A stretch of 21,050 nucleotides of DNA, from the NCBI RefSeq assembly GCF_002423035.1, contig NZ_DIUM01000122.1, positions 1 through 21,050 of the forward strand. Direction: 5' to 3'. The translations under genes were made by a program, and so were the position numbers. The DNA is from Thiocapsa sp. UBA6158. GTDB lineage: Bacteria; Pseudomonadota; Gammaproteobacteria; Chromatiales; Chromatiaceae. A model generated the notes under the pieces. The model searched no databases. It worked only from the letters and a program-made list of their open reading frames with translations, and had not been told where the DNA came from. This document shows positions 6,092-14,747 of this stretch, piece after piece; the first letter of the stretch is position 1; every line of letters begins with the position of its first letter.

Positions 6092-8676
6092 GAGTCGCTC
6101 CGCGCTGCGGCTCGGCGCAAGAGGCTGTGCGGCTGCTCTTCGTGCCTGAAATACTGGGCCGTGATGGCGTCCGAGATGGCGGCGCTTTGTCGATCCAGAT
6201 CGGCCAGCATGGCGGCGAGCGCGGCGCGGCGTGCGCCTGCCTTGTCCGGTTGGACCAGGGTGTCGATTTCGGCAAGGCGGATGCCGGTGAGACCCTTGAG
6301 GACGTGCTTCTCGACCGCCGTTCGCCCGACGGTCATGTCGGCGCGCGGCAGCTCGGAGATCAGACGTTCGAGCTGCACGAGCTGATAGGCGAGGGCGCGC
6401 GGGTTGCCCTCGTCCTGAAAGACCAGGTCCAGGAGTGCGCCGATCCGGGTGCCGGCGCGATAGCGTCGGCGGTAGGTGATGAGGCTGTCGGTCACGCCCA
6501 GAACCGCCTCGATGACCATGTTTTCGTCCTGCTCGCCGGCGATCGGAACCAACATCGACCGCAGGAGGCTCGCGGTGGAGGAAGCGCGCTCGAGACGGCG
6601 TCCGATCTCGAGGAAGTGCCAGCCTTCGTTGTGGGTCATGTTCTCCTGGGTCAGTGCCGAGAAGGCCACCAACGAGGTGATCAGGGGATCCAGCTCGTCG
6701 AGCGCGAGCGAGAGCTGACCGGGTGGTTCATGGGTGAGATTGCCGAGATGCGCCTCGATGTCGCTCACGATGCGCCAGGTGTCGGCGGAGAGACGGTCGC
6801 GGACCGAGTAGGCGGCTTGCCCCAGGGCCTGGAGCGTTTGCGGGAGACCGCCCAGGCGTGCCGGATCGGAGATGAGCGAGAGCATTTCGGGCACGGGATT
6901 GCGCAGACGCTCGGCCGCGCCGGCCCCGATGAAGCCGGGGAACGACTGGGTCTGATTGGTCAGCGCCTCCATGAGCGAGCGCAGACAGCAGGAGTCGCCC
7001 GTCGAGGCGGCATAATCGCTGCGCTCGGAGAGCTTGAAGATGGTGATCCGCAGCAGCCGCACCAGCCCCTCGGCACGCTCGGCATAGCGACCGATCCAGA
7101 AGAGATTGTCGGCGACCCGACTGGAGACCTCGCTCTCCTGCGTGACCGCGGGCGTGTGCATCTCGGTCGTAACCAGCAGGCTTTCCTGGCGCTCGGGCTC
7201 GGAGGCGACGACCCAGACGTCCTTCGCCAGCCCGCCGAGCTGGTTGGAGTTCAGCGCGGCATCGCTGGTCGGGGTGACCCGCCCGAGTCCGCCGGGCATG
7301 ACCGCGTAGCCCTCCTCCTCGGCGGTCAAAAAGGTCCGCAGCACGCTGGGCCTGGGTTCGAGGTGCCGGCCGATCAGCGCAGGCGCGCTCGATGGATTCA
7401 CCCGTTCCTGCGCGATGTAGCTGTCGGGGCGTTCCCGGATGGCCTGGAGCAGCGCTGCGCGGGCGGGCGCATCCATGGTGTCGGGGAAGAGGCAACGCTG
7501 ACCGCGGCCTTTGTTCAGGGGCTTGATGACGAGCTGATCGAGACGGTCCGAAACCTGGACCAGCGACTCCGGATCGCCGCACCACCAGGTCGGAATATCC
7601 GGGATCTGCAGCTCCTCGCCGAGCAGCTCTCGGCACAGACTCGGCAGAAAGGTCGGGAGCGCCGGGTGCTCGAGGATGCCGCTTCCCAACGCGTTGGCGA
7701 TCACCAGGTTGCCGGCACGCACGGCCTGGACCAAACCCGGCACGCCGAGGAAGGAGTCTTCGCGCAGTTCCAGCGGGTCGCACCAGCTGTCGTCGACGCG
7801 CCGCAGGACGGCATCGATGCGCTCGAGCCGGCCGAGTGTCCTCAGCCAGAGCGCCCCGTCGCGCACCGAGAGATCCCCGCCCTGCACGAGCGTGAAACCG
7901 AGATAGTTGGCCAGATAGGCGTGCTCGAAATAGGCCTCGTTCTCCGGCCCCGGGGTGAGGACGACCACGCGCGCATGCTCGGCACGTCGGGGAGCCAGGC
8001 GCGTCAAGGTGCGCCGGATCGAGCGGAAGAACCCGGCGAGGCGATGCACATGCGAGTCGCGGAACATGCTGGGCAGCACGCGCGAGAGGACGACGCGGTT
8101 CTCGAGCGCATAGCCGAACCCGAGCGGACTCTGTGTGCGGTCGCCAATGATCCGCCAGTGACCGTCCGGCGTGCGGGTCAGATCGGCCGCATACTGGATC
8201 AAGGGGCGATGGCCTGCGACCTCCACACCGTGACAGGGGAGCAGAAACTTGGGGCTGGCGTCGAACAGATCAGCCGGCAAGAGACCGCTGCGGATCAGCT
8301 TGCGGGGCCCGTAGAGGTCGAGCAGGATCTGATTGAGCAGGTCGGCACGCTGAATCAATCCACGCTCGAGCTCGGCCCATTCCTCGCTGCGAATGAGCAG
8401 CGGCAGCAGATCCAACTCCCAGGGGCGGGACATGCCCCGCGGCTCGGCGTTGAGATTGTAGGTGACGCCGTTGTCGCGGACCATGCGGGTCGCCTCGCGC
8501 CAACGTGCCTCGATGCCGCTCGGCCCGAGCGTGCGCAAGGCATCGAGAACGTATTGCCAGTGCGGGCGCACCTCGCCCTCGGCCGTGCGCATCTCGTCGT
8601 AGCGCTCGGGTAAGGGCGTATAGGCATCGACCAAACCCGACTGCTCGAGTAAGGGTGCCAGGTCGGGGACAGACAT
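6088..8676 (-). CDS. Circularly permuted ATP-grasp domain fused to alpha-E domain
   Basis: A fusion of about 862 aa. Residues about 1-500 form the circularly permuted ATP-grasp module of the COG2308 type (LNAEPRGMSRPWELDLLP near the N-terminus, later VIKPLNKGRGQRCLFP and SYIAQERVNPSSAP). Residues about 515-840 form an alpha-E domain (COG2307 type) opening with SRVADNLFWIGRYAERAEG. ATP-grasp enzymes form amide or peptide bonds with an acyl-phosphate intermediate. The alpha-E partner and the coupled transglutaminase suggest a peptide-tag synthesis and turnover system, but the product is unknown. In many genomes these two domains are separate neighbouring genes; here they are one polypeptide. 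Start ATG 8676 is favoured because GGAAAGAG lies upstream; in-frame ATG 8700 and GTG 8718 are alternatives. No Anbu-type protease subunit, a known companion of this set, lies in the window. Confidence 0.9.
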   Translation of the reverse strand: MSVPDLAPLLEQSGLVDAYTPLPERYDEMRTAEGEVRPHWQYVLDALRTLGPSGIEARWREATRMVRDNGVTYNLNAEPRGMSRPWELDLLPLLIRSEEWAELERGLIQRADLLNQILLDLYGPRKLIRSGLLPADLFDASPKFLLPCHGVEVAGHRPLIQYAADLTRTPDGHWRIIGDRTQSPLGFGYALENRVVLSRVLPSMFRDSHVHRLAGFFRSIRRTLTRLAPRRAEHARVVVLTPGPENEAYFEHAYLANYLGFTLVQGGDLSVRDGALWLRTLGRLERIDAVLRRVDDSWCDPLELREDSFLGVPGLVQAVRAGNLVIANALGSGILEHPALPTFLPSLCRELLGEELQIPDIPTWWCGDPESLVQVSDRLDQLVIKPLNKGRGQRCLFPDTMDAPARAALLQAIRERPDSYIAQERVNPSSAPALIGRHLEPRPSVLRTFLTAEEEGYAVMPGGLGRVTPTSDAALNSNQLGGLAKDVWVVASEPERQESLLVTTEMHTPAVTQESEVSSRVADNLFWIGRYAERAEGLVRLLRITIFKLSERSDYAASTGDSCCLRSLMEALTNQTQSFPGFIGAGAAERLRNPVPEMLSLISDPARLGGLPQTLQALGQAAYSVRDRLSADTWRIVSDIEAHLGNLTHEPPGQLSLALDELDPLITSLVAFSALTQENMTHNEGWHFLEIGRRLERASSTASLLRSMLVPIAGEQDENMVIEAVLGVTDSLITYRRRYRAGTRIGALLDLVFQDEGNPRALAYQLVQLERLISELPRADMTVGRTAVEKHVLKGLTGIRLAEIDTLVQPDKAGARRAALAAMLADLDRQSAAISDAITAQYFRHEEQPHSLLRRAAARSDS

Positions 8677-8753
8677 GGGCCTGGGCTCTTTCCGGGACAT
8701 TGGGTCTGGATTAGACACGTCATGCCCGGGTGTCGCAAGGTGCGATTAGACCG

Positions 8754-11687
8754 TCACCCGAGGGTGAGGCGAGGCTCCACGGGTGCGTCGTGCGGGGGGG
8801 GCGAGACTTGGAGCAGACAGCTCTCGTAACGGGGCGTCGTCAGCGGCGGGGCGAAAAGGTCGCCCTGCGCCTCCAGACAGCCGATGTTGAGCAGGATGAA
8901 ACGCTGGCGGTCGTCGCGCACCCCGTCTGCGGTGACGTCGATGTCCAGTGCTTGGGCCATGGCGATCAGGGACTGGACAACAGCCAGATCGTCCGGCGAG
9001 TCCGTCATGGCGTCCACGAGGCTGCGATGAATCGTAAGCCTGCGGATTGGAAGCCGCCGCAGAACCGACGGCGCAAGCCAGCTCGTGCCGACCTCGTTTA
9101 GGGTCACGCCCACGCCGAGTCGGTGCAATCCGTCCAGGACCTCGCGGGCCTGCTCCGGGTGCTTGAACAGGAGTGACTCGGTGAAGCTCAGCTCGAGGCG
9201 CGCGGGGTCGATTGCGTTGGTGCTGAGCAGCCGCTCGAGTGACCCGACCAGATCGAAACGCGTCAGCTGGGTCTCCGAGATGCTCACGGCAAGGATCCCG
9301 ATCGGCGTTCCTCCGAGGCTCCAGTCCCGCAACTGACGGCATGCCTCGGCGAGGATCCACTGACCCAGGTCGACTGTCATGCCGCCGGATTCGGCCAACG
9401 CCAAGAGCCGTTCGTGCCCGACCAGCCCCAACTCGGGTTGGTGCCAGCGCACCCGAACCTCGGGGCCCGGCCAACGCCCCGTCTCCAGATGCACGCGCGG
9501 CTGAAAGAGCAGGTCGAATTCGCCTGTCTCGAGCCCGACACGCAGCATGTCGGTCAGGCGCTGACGCGCTGTCGATGCGTCGGCCGGCGGTTTGGAATAG
9601 ATCCGGAAGCCGTCGCGTCCGCCTTGCTTGACGTTGCCGAGCGCCGTTGCAGCATGCTCGAGCATGACCTCGCTGTCGTTGCCCGCGCAGGCTTCCAAGG
9701 CGATCCCCATGCTCATGGTGACGAAGACTTGATGTCCGCGCACCGTCATCGGGGCCCGCAGGGCCGAGCGCACGCGTTGCGCGATCTCCTGCGCCTCCGT
9801 GGGGGTTTGAATCCCCTCGAAGAGAAGCCCGAACTGGTTTCCGCTCAGGCGTGCCAGGGTATCGGCGGGGCGAATGGTCTCGCGCAGGCGCAGCGCGACG
9901 GCACGCAGCAGCTCGTCGCCGATCTGGTGACCGAGACTCGCGTTGATGTTCGCGAAACGATCGAGGTCGAGCAAGAAGAGCGCAACCGGCGTGTGATTGC
10001 GCCGCGCCGGGTCCATCGCGTAAGCCAGGCGCGAGTCGAACAACAGGCGGTTGGGCAGTTTGGTCAAGGGGTCGTAGTGGGCAAGAAACTCGACGTGCTT
10101 CGGGCCGTTGGCGGCGGCGAGGCGCTCGGCGAAGACGCCGACGAAATTGGTCACCTTGCCGCGGCCATCCAGGACGCGGCGGATATGCAGTTTCTGCAGA
10201 TAGATCTCCCCGTCCTTGCGGCGGTTCCAGATGTCGCCCTCCCAGACTCCTTGCTTGATCAGCCGACGCCACATGCGGGTGAAGAAGCTCTTGGTGTGCC
10301 AATGGGAGTTGAGCAGGCTGGGCTTGCGCCCGAGGACCTCGGCTTCCGCATAGCCCGTGATCCGGCTGAAGGCTGCGTTGACGGCGACGATCCGCCCGGC
10401 GGCGTCGGTCATCAGGACGCCGTCCGAGGTGGCGGCGTAGACGACCGCGGATTGCAGCAGACGCCGCTCGTAGTCCCGCACGCTGGTCACGTCGCGGAGG
10501 TTGACGACGATACCCGTCACCTTGTCCCGATCGTCGCGATGGGGAAAGAGTCTGACCTCGGACTCGCGCACCTGACCGTCCGGGCCGATCTCGCGGATGT
10601 CGTCGACGACCGGGTGTCCCCCGTCGAGACAGCGCCCGAGGTTGCGATACACGAGATCGCTGAGCGGACCCTGACCCTCGACCTCCTGCAAAGGACGCCC
10701 GACGGCACTCTCCCGGGTTCGTTCGATCGCCGTCAGGAAGGCCGCGTTCGCGGCGAGCAGGCAGCAGCCGCGGTCGAGGAAGGCGATGCGATCGGGAGAT
10801 GCGGAGACGATGTCGTAGTAGCGTGCCAGTGCCTCCTCGGCGGCACGGCGTTGGGTGATGTCCAGGACGACGCCGGAGAGCTTGGCTGCGCCGTCCGAGC
10901 CCGCGGGCTCGAGGCGGCCGGCGCTCTCCGCCCAACGCAGCGTCCCGTCGGGGCGGATGATGCGATGGCGAAAGCGGAAGGGGTCGGCGGTCTCGATGGC
11001 CTGACGCACGCTGGCTCTTGCCCGTTCGCGCTCGTCGGGATGGATCTGCAGCAGTACCGCATCCAGGGTGATGTCCGTGTCGGGCGCGAAGCCCCAGATG
11101 TCGTACCAGGTGCGCGAGGCCAGGATGCGACCCGTCGCGAGGTCGATCTCCCAGTCGGCGACCCCCGCGAAGGCCTGCGCCTCGTCTCCGGGGCGCTCCG
11201 ACTGAACCGTGCTGCTCGCGACGGCCCGCTGCTCGATGACGATGCCCAGCACGTACGCAGCGGGCGCCTCGCCGGGAGCGAGGCGCGAGAAGTGTATGAG
11301 TGTACCGATGCGGTGACCCTCGCGGGTCCGCAGATGCACGGTTTGGGTCGTCTCGGCCTCGCCCGTGGCCAGAAAGTCGCCGACTCGGGATGCGTCTGCC
11401 TCTTCGAGCAGATCTCCGAACGCGAGATCCGTCGGCAAGCCCTGAGGGTAATCCAAGAGGGCCGAGAAGACTCGGGTCGCTGCCGCGACGCGTTGATTTG
11501 CGTCGAGCACGACGGCACCGCAGGGCAGTGCATCGAGCAGTCTACCGAGATCGACGGCACCTTGCGGCGTGGAGTCGACACGCGTGGTGTGCTCCTCGGT
11601 CGGTTGAAATCTGTGCATGCGCGGTGACGGCTCGAAATGCGATGGCGGTGATTCTGCAATGATAAGCGCGAAACGAGGTAGGGTCAT
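8754..11687 (-). CDS. PAS-PAS-PAS-PAS-GGDEF-EAL protein with degenerate catalytic motifs
   Basis: A soluble 977-aa signalling protein. Four PAS-type sensor domains are visible, at about 45-150, 172-283 (with a PAC motif, FRHRIIRPDGTLRW), 284-405 and 408-525. A GGDEF domain (about 531-698) and an EAL domain (about 705-955) follow. The GGDEF signature reads S615-G-N-Q-F619, so both acidic residues of the active site are lost, although the DPLTKLPNR and LDLDRF segments are kept. In the EAL domain the signature is E743-V-R, and several metal or catalytic positions differ: VSIS for VNxS (S802), NE for DD (864-865), IH for ID (H887), ADGVR for AEGVE (D921). Cyclase and phosphodiesterase activity are therefore both unlikely; a scaffold or nucleotide-sensing role like E. 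coli CsrD is possible. No transmembrane segment is seen. The start at ATG 11687 has AAGGG 5 nt upstream. Confidence 0.93.
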   Translation of the reverse strand: MTLPRFALIIAESPPSHFEPSPRMHRFQPTEEHTTRVDSTPQGAVDLGRLLDALPCGAVVLDANQRVAAATRVFSALLDYPQGLPTDLAFGDLLEEADASRVGDFLATGEAETTQTVHLRTREGHRIGTLIHFSRLAPGEAPAAYVLGIVIEQRAVASSTVQSERPGDEAQAFAGVADWEIDLATGRILASRTWYDIWGFAPDTDITLDAVLLQIHPDERERARASVRQAIETADPFRFRHRIIRPDGTLRWAESAGRLEPAGSDGAAKLSGVVLDITQRRAAEEALARYYDIVSASPDRIAFLDRGCCLLAANAAFLTAIERTRESAVGRPLQEVEGQGPLSDLVYRNLGRCLDGGHPVVDDIREIGPDGQVRESEVRLFPHRDDRDKVTGIVVNLRDVTSVRDYERRLLQSAVVYAATSDGVLMTDAAGRIVAVNAAFSRITGYAEAEVLGRKPSLLNSHWHTKSFFTRMWRRLIKQGVWEGDIWNRRKDGEIYLQKLHIRRVLDGRGKVTNFVGVFAERLAAANGPKHVEFLAHYDPLTKLPNRLLFDSRLAYAMDPARRNHTPVALFLLDLDRFANINASLGHQIGDELLRAVALRLRETIRPADTLARLSGNQFGLLFEGIQTPTEAQEIAQRVRSALRAPMTVRGHQVFVTMSMGIALEACAGNDSEVMLEHAATALGNVKQGGRDGFRIYSKPPADASTARQRLTDMLRVGLETGEFDLLFQPRVHLETGRWPGPEVRVRWHQPELGLVGHERLLALAESGGMTVDLGQWILAEACRQLRDWSLGGTPIGILAVSISETQLTRFDLVGSLERLLSTNAIDPARLELSFTESLLFKHPEQAREVLDGLHRLGVGVTLNEVGTSWLAPSVLRRLPIRRLTIHRSLVDAMTDSPDDLAVVQSLIAMAQALDIDVTADGVRDDRQRFILLNIGCLEAQGDLFAPPLTTPRYESCLLQVSPPPHDAPVEPRLTLG

Positions 11688-11845
11688 CGTCGCCCTTCAC
11701 CTTCTCGGAGCGCTCGCCGGCGGCTTATGCTCGCGTGGTTGTCCTGTAAGGCTTAAGATCCAAACTGCGTCCAGAGCGAGATGCTCACGTTCGAGTGAGT
11801 TCGACCTTTGGTGCATCCGCGGCCCTTAGCGGGAACGCGGGTCAA

Positions 11846-11851
11846 GATAAT
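11846..11851 (+). promoter_or_regulatory. Candidate -10 element in the divergent intergenic region
   Basis: GATAAT lies in an AT-rich patch (about 11842-11866, including a run of six T) that stands out in this GC-rich sequence, upstream of the ligase/acyltransferase gene. No convincing -35 element was found at the right distance. If real, the transcript would carry repeat copy 2 in its 5-prime leader. Apart from the repeat, nothing else was recognised in the 11688-11978 gap. Confidence 0.25.
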
Positions 11852-11867
11852 TTATTTTTTAATCGCT

Positions 11868-11952
11868 TAAACCGCGCCGTCTCCAGCGGTCGTCAACACT
11901 GCCGGGGCCGATCCCATCCAAAAACAGCGCATCCCGCACTGTGCGCGGTTTA
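11868..11952. repeat. 85-bp interspersed inverted-repeat element, copy 2
   Basis: Gap-free match to 161-245. The ends CTTAAACCGCGC and GCGCGGTTTAAG are a perfect 12-bp inverted repeat when one flanking base on each side beyond the TTAA is included. Each half can also form its own small hairpin (ACCGC with GCGGT on the left, GCGCA with TGCGC on the right). It ends 26 bp before the start codon of the downstream gene, so it is likely to be transcribed in that leader. No target duplication distinguishable from the palindrome is seen. Confidence 0.8.
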
Positions 11953-11978
11953 AGGCTTTCGAGGATCCGGAATCGTCC

Positions 11979-14744
11979 ATGAGGCTACCGACGCAGGACG
12001 ACGAGCGCGCCGAGCGACTGAAATCGATCCTGTTGGCCTTTGCGCGCGAGTCTCGCGTACCCGACCTGCCGCACGGGATCGATCTGGATACACGGCTGGA
12101 GGCAGACCTTGGGTTCGATAGCCTGAGTCGCTCCGAGCTGATCGCGCGGGTCGAGAAGGGTCTCGGGGTGAGACTCGCGGAACAGGCGCTCTTGGCGCCG
12201 ACTGCCCGAGACTTTTTGGCCTTGCTGCTCGGGGTGTCGGAGAGCGGTCCCGTTGCCGGGTTCACTGTCGCTCCCGAGCGGACAGACGAGGGTCATCCGG
12301 TCTCTGCCGCGACCCTTTTGGATGTCCTGGATCGCCACCTGCAAGATCACCCGGACCGTGTCCACATCCTCTACGAAGGGTCGGAGGCGGGGGCGCAGCC
12401 GATCAGTTATCGGTCGCTCGCCGAGGGTGCCGCACGGGTGGCCGCGCGTCTGCAGGCCGCCGGATTGCGCCCCGGCGCGACCGTGGCCCTGATGCTTCCG
12501 ACAGGGCCGGACTACTTCTACAGTTTCTTCGGCGTCCTCATGGCCGGCGGCGTCCCGGTGCCCATCTACCCGCCGAGCCGACCTCAGCAGATCGAGGAGC
12601 ACCTGCGTCGCCACGCCCGGATCCTCGACAACGCCGGTGCGGCCTTTCTGATCACGGTCCCCGAGGCGCGGGCCATCGGCCGTGTCCTGCGGGTTCAGGT
12701 CCGCTCGCTGCGCGGCATCGTGACGCTCGAGGGTCTGGAGCAGGAGACCCCGAGCGAGACGCGGACCCGTCCCGCGACCGATGACATCGCCTTTCTCCAA
12801 TACACCTCCGGCAGTACCGGTGACCCCAAGGGTGTTGTCCTCACGCATGCGGATCTGCTCGCGAACATCCGCGCCATGGGCGAGGTCGTGCAGGTTGCGC
12901 CGGACGACGTCTTCGTGAGCTGGCTCCCGCTCTATCACGATATGGGGCTGATCGGTGCGTGGCTCGGCAGTCTCTACTACGGCATACCCCTGATCTCGAT
13001 GTCGCCGCTGTCCTTCCTGGCACGTCCGGTGCGCTGGCTGGAGGCAATCCATCGCCATGGCGGGACCCTCTCGGCGGCTCCCAACTTTGCCTACGAGCTT
13101 TGTCTGACGCGAATTACCGAGGCCCAGATCGCGGGTCTGGATCTGAGCCGCTGGCGTTGGGCGCTCAACGGCGCCGAGCCCGTGAGTCCTGAAACCTTGC
13201 GTCGCTTCGCCGCGCGCTTTGCCCTCGCCGGTCTGCGTGCCGAGGCGCTTGCGCCTGTCTACGGCCTGGCGGAGGCGGCGGTCGGGTTGGCCTTTCCTCC
13301 GGCCGGGCGCGGGCCTCGGATCGACTGTATCGATCGCGATCGCTTTGCCCGCGCGGGCTATGCCTTGGCGGTCGATTGCGAGGATCCGCAGGCGATGGAG
13401 GTGGTGGCCTGCGGTCGCGCGCTTCCCGGCTATCGGGTGCGCGTGGTCGACGACGCGGGCCACGAGCGGCCGGAGCGGCACGAGGGTCTGCTCGAGTTTC
13501 AGGGGCCGTCGGCGACCCGGGGCTACTATCGAAATCCGGCGGCCACGCTGGCGCTGATCCACGACGGCTGGCACGCGACGGGGGATCGCGCCTATCTGGC
13601 GGGCGGCGACATCCATCTGACTGGACGTGTGAAAGATCTCATCATCCGCGGCGGGCGCAATCTCTATCCCTACGAGGTCGAGCAAGCGCTCGGCGAGGTC
13701 GCCGGCGTGCGCAAGGGCTGCGTGGTCGCCTTCGCGGCGCAAGACCCGGAGCTGGGCAGCGAGCGGCTGGTGATCCTGGCCGAGAGCAAGGAGCGTGATC
13801 CGGCGCGGCGTGCCGAGCTGGCCCGGCAGCTGCGCGAGCGCGCGACCGATGTGCTCGGACTGCCGCCGGACGAGCTGCTGCTGGTCCCGCCGCGCGCGGT
13901 GCTCAAGACCTCGAGCGGCAAGCTGCGACGCGCCGCCACGCGGGATCGCTATCTCGCCGGCCAACTGTCCGAGCAGGTGCGTCGTCCGGTTTGGCAGTTG
14001 ATGCGGGCCGCGGGGTCCGGGCTTCGCGCACGGATCCTGATCCTGCCGGGGCAACTCTATGCGGCGTACGCCTGGGCGGTGTTCTACCTGATCGCGCCCT
14101 GGTTCTGGATCGGCATCATGGCGAGTCCGAGTCCACGTCTGCGATGGTCGATGGCACGGGTCGGCATCCGGCTCCTGCGCCGGCTGACCTTTGTACGACT
14201 CGTCGTCACGGGACGGGAGCATCTACCGCCCGCCGGACACCCCTTTGTTCTGGTCGCCAATCATCAGAGCTATCTCGACGGTCTCGCCTTGGCGGAGGCG
14301 CTGGGGCGTCCGATCGGCTTTGTCGCCAAGAGCGAGCTACTCGCGCGGCCGATCGTGGCGGCCTTCATGCGGCGGATGGGCGCGAAATTCGTCGACCGCT
14401 TCGATCCGCACGCGGGGAGTGCCGAGTCCGCCCGTATCAACGAGGTGCTGGCCCGCGGCGAGACCCTGGCATTCTTCCCCGAAGGCACCTTCCGCGAGCA
14501 ACCGGGGCTCTTGCCCTTTCGAATGGGCGCCTTCGCCGCCGCCGCTCAAGCCGGCGTGCCCCTCGTTCCCGTGGTCCTGCGGGGGACGCGCGAGCTGATG
14601 CCGGGCGACAGATTCTCGCCCCGTCCCGGGCATGCCGAGGTGCTGATCGGCCCGCCTATCCAGCCCGACGGAGACGATTGGGAAGCCGCGATCGGGCTGC
14701 GTGACCGCGCGCGTGCCTGGATTGCGGAGCGTTTGACGGGCTGA
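11979..14744 (+). CDS. Carrier protein - fatty acyl-AMP ligase - PlsC acyltransferase fusion
   Basis: A 921-aa multidomain lipid enzyme. Residues about 10-88 are an acyl-carrier domain with the phosphopantetheine-accepting serine S48 in LGFDSLS. Residues about 110-660 are an AMP-forming ligase: P-loop YTSGSTGDPKG (275-285), WLPLYHDMG (315-323, typical of fatty acyl-AMP ligases), TGDRAY (534-539) and the C-terminal catalytic lysine K648 in KTSSGK. About 690-715 is strongly hydrophobic (one or two membrane segments). Residues about 735-915 are a PlsC-type acyltransferase with H762-x4-D767 (NHQSYLD) and FPEGT (833-837). It probably activates a free fatty acid, loads its own carrier and passes the acyl group to a membrane lysolipid. 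E. coli Aas has the acyltransferase before the ligase and no carrier domain; here the order is reversed. The nearest GGA before the start is only a weak ribosome binding site. Confidence 0.92.
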   Translation: MRLPTQDDERAERLKSILLAFARESRVPDLPHGIDLDTRLEADLGFDSLSRSELIARVEKGLGVRLAEQALLAPTARDFLALLLGVSESGPVAGFTVAPERTDEGHPVSAATLLDVLDRHLQDHPDRVHILYEGSEAGAQPISYRSLAEGAARVAARLQAAGLRPGATVALMLPTGPDYFYSFFGVLMAGGVPVPIYPPSRPQQIEEHLRRHARILDNAGAAFLITVPEARAIGRVLRVQVRSLRGIVTLEGLEQETPSETRTRPATDDIAFLQYTSGSTGDPKGVVLTHADLLANIRAMGEVVQVAPDDVFVSWLPLYHDMGLIGAWLGSLYYGIPLISMSPLSFLARPVRWLEAIHRHGGTLSAAPNFAYELCLTRITEAQIAGLDLSRWRWALNGAEPVSPETLRRFAARFALAGLRAEALAPVYGLAEAAVGLAFPPAGRGPRIDCIDRDRFARAGYALAVDCEDPQAMEVVACGRALPGYRVRVVDDAGHERPERHEGLLEFQGPSATRGYYRNPAATLALIHDGWHATGDRAYLAGGDIHLTGRVKDLIIRGGRNLYPYEVEQALGEVAGVRKGCVVAFAAQDPELGSERLVILAESKERDPARRAELARQLRERATDVLGLPPDELLLVPPRAVLKTSSGKLRRAATRDRYLAGQLSEQVRRPVWQLMRAAGSGLRARILILPGQLYAAYAWAVFYLIAPWFWIGIMASPSPRLRWSMARVGIRLLRRLTFVRLVVTGREHLPPAGHPFVLVANHQSYLDGLALAEALGRPIGFVAKSELLARPIVAAFMRRMGAKFVDRFDPHAGSAESARINEVLARGETLAFFPEGTFREQPGLLPFRMGAFAAAAQAGVPLVPVVLRGTRELMPGDRFSPRPGHAEVLIGPPIQPDGDDWEAAIGLRDRARAWIAERLTG

Positions 14745-14747
14745 TTC

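Noticed and set aside
6127..8613. 828-codon open frame antisense to the ATP-grasp/alpha-E gene
   Set aside because: It mirrors a gene with clear domains; no motif and no plausible start context.
8754..8767. Palindrome TCACCCGAGGGTGA at the end of the PAS-GGDEF-EAL gene as a terminator
   Set aside because: It is partly coding, its stem is short and no T-run follows.
9414..11627. 737-codon open frame antisense to the PAS-GGDEF-EAL gene
   Set aside because: The sense strand shows full domain structure; the antisense frame has none.
11985..14222. 745-codon open frame antisense to the ligase/acyltransferase gene
   Set aside because: It is a shadow of a gene with unambiguous ligase and PlsC motifs.
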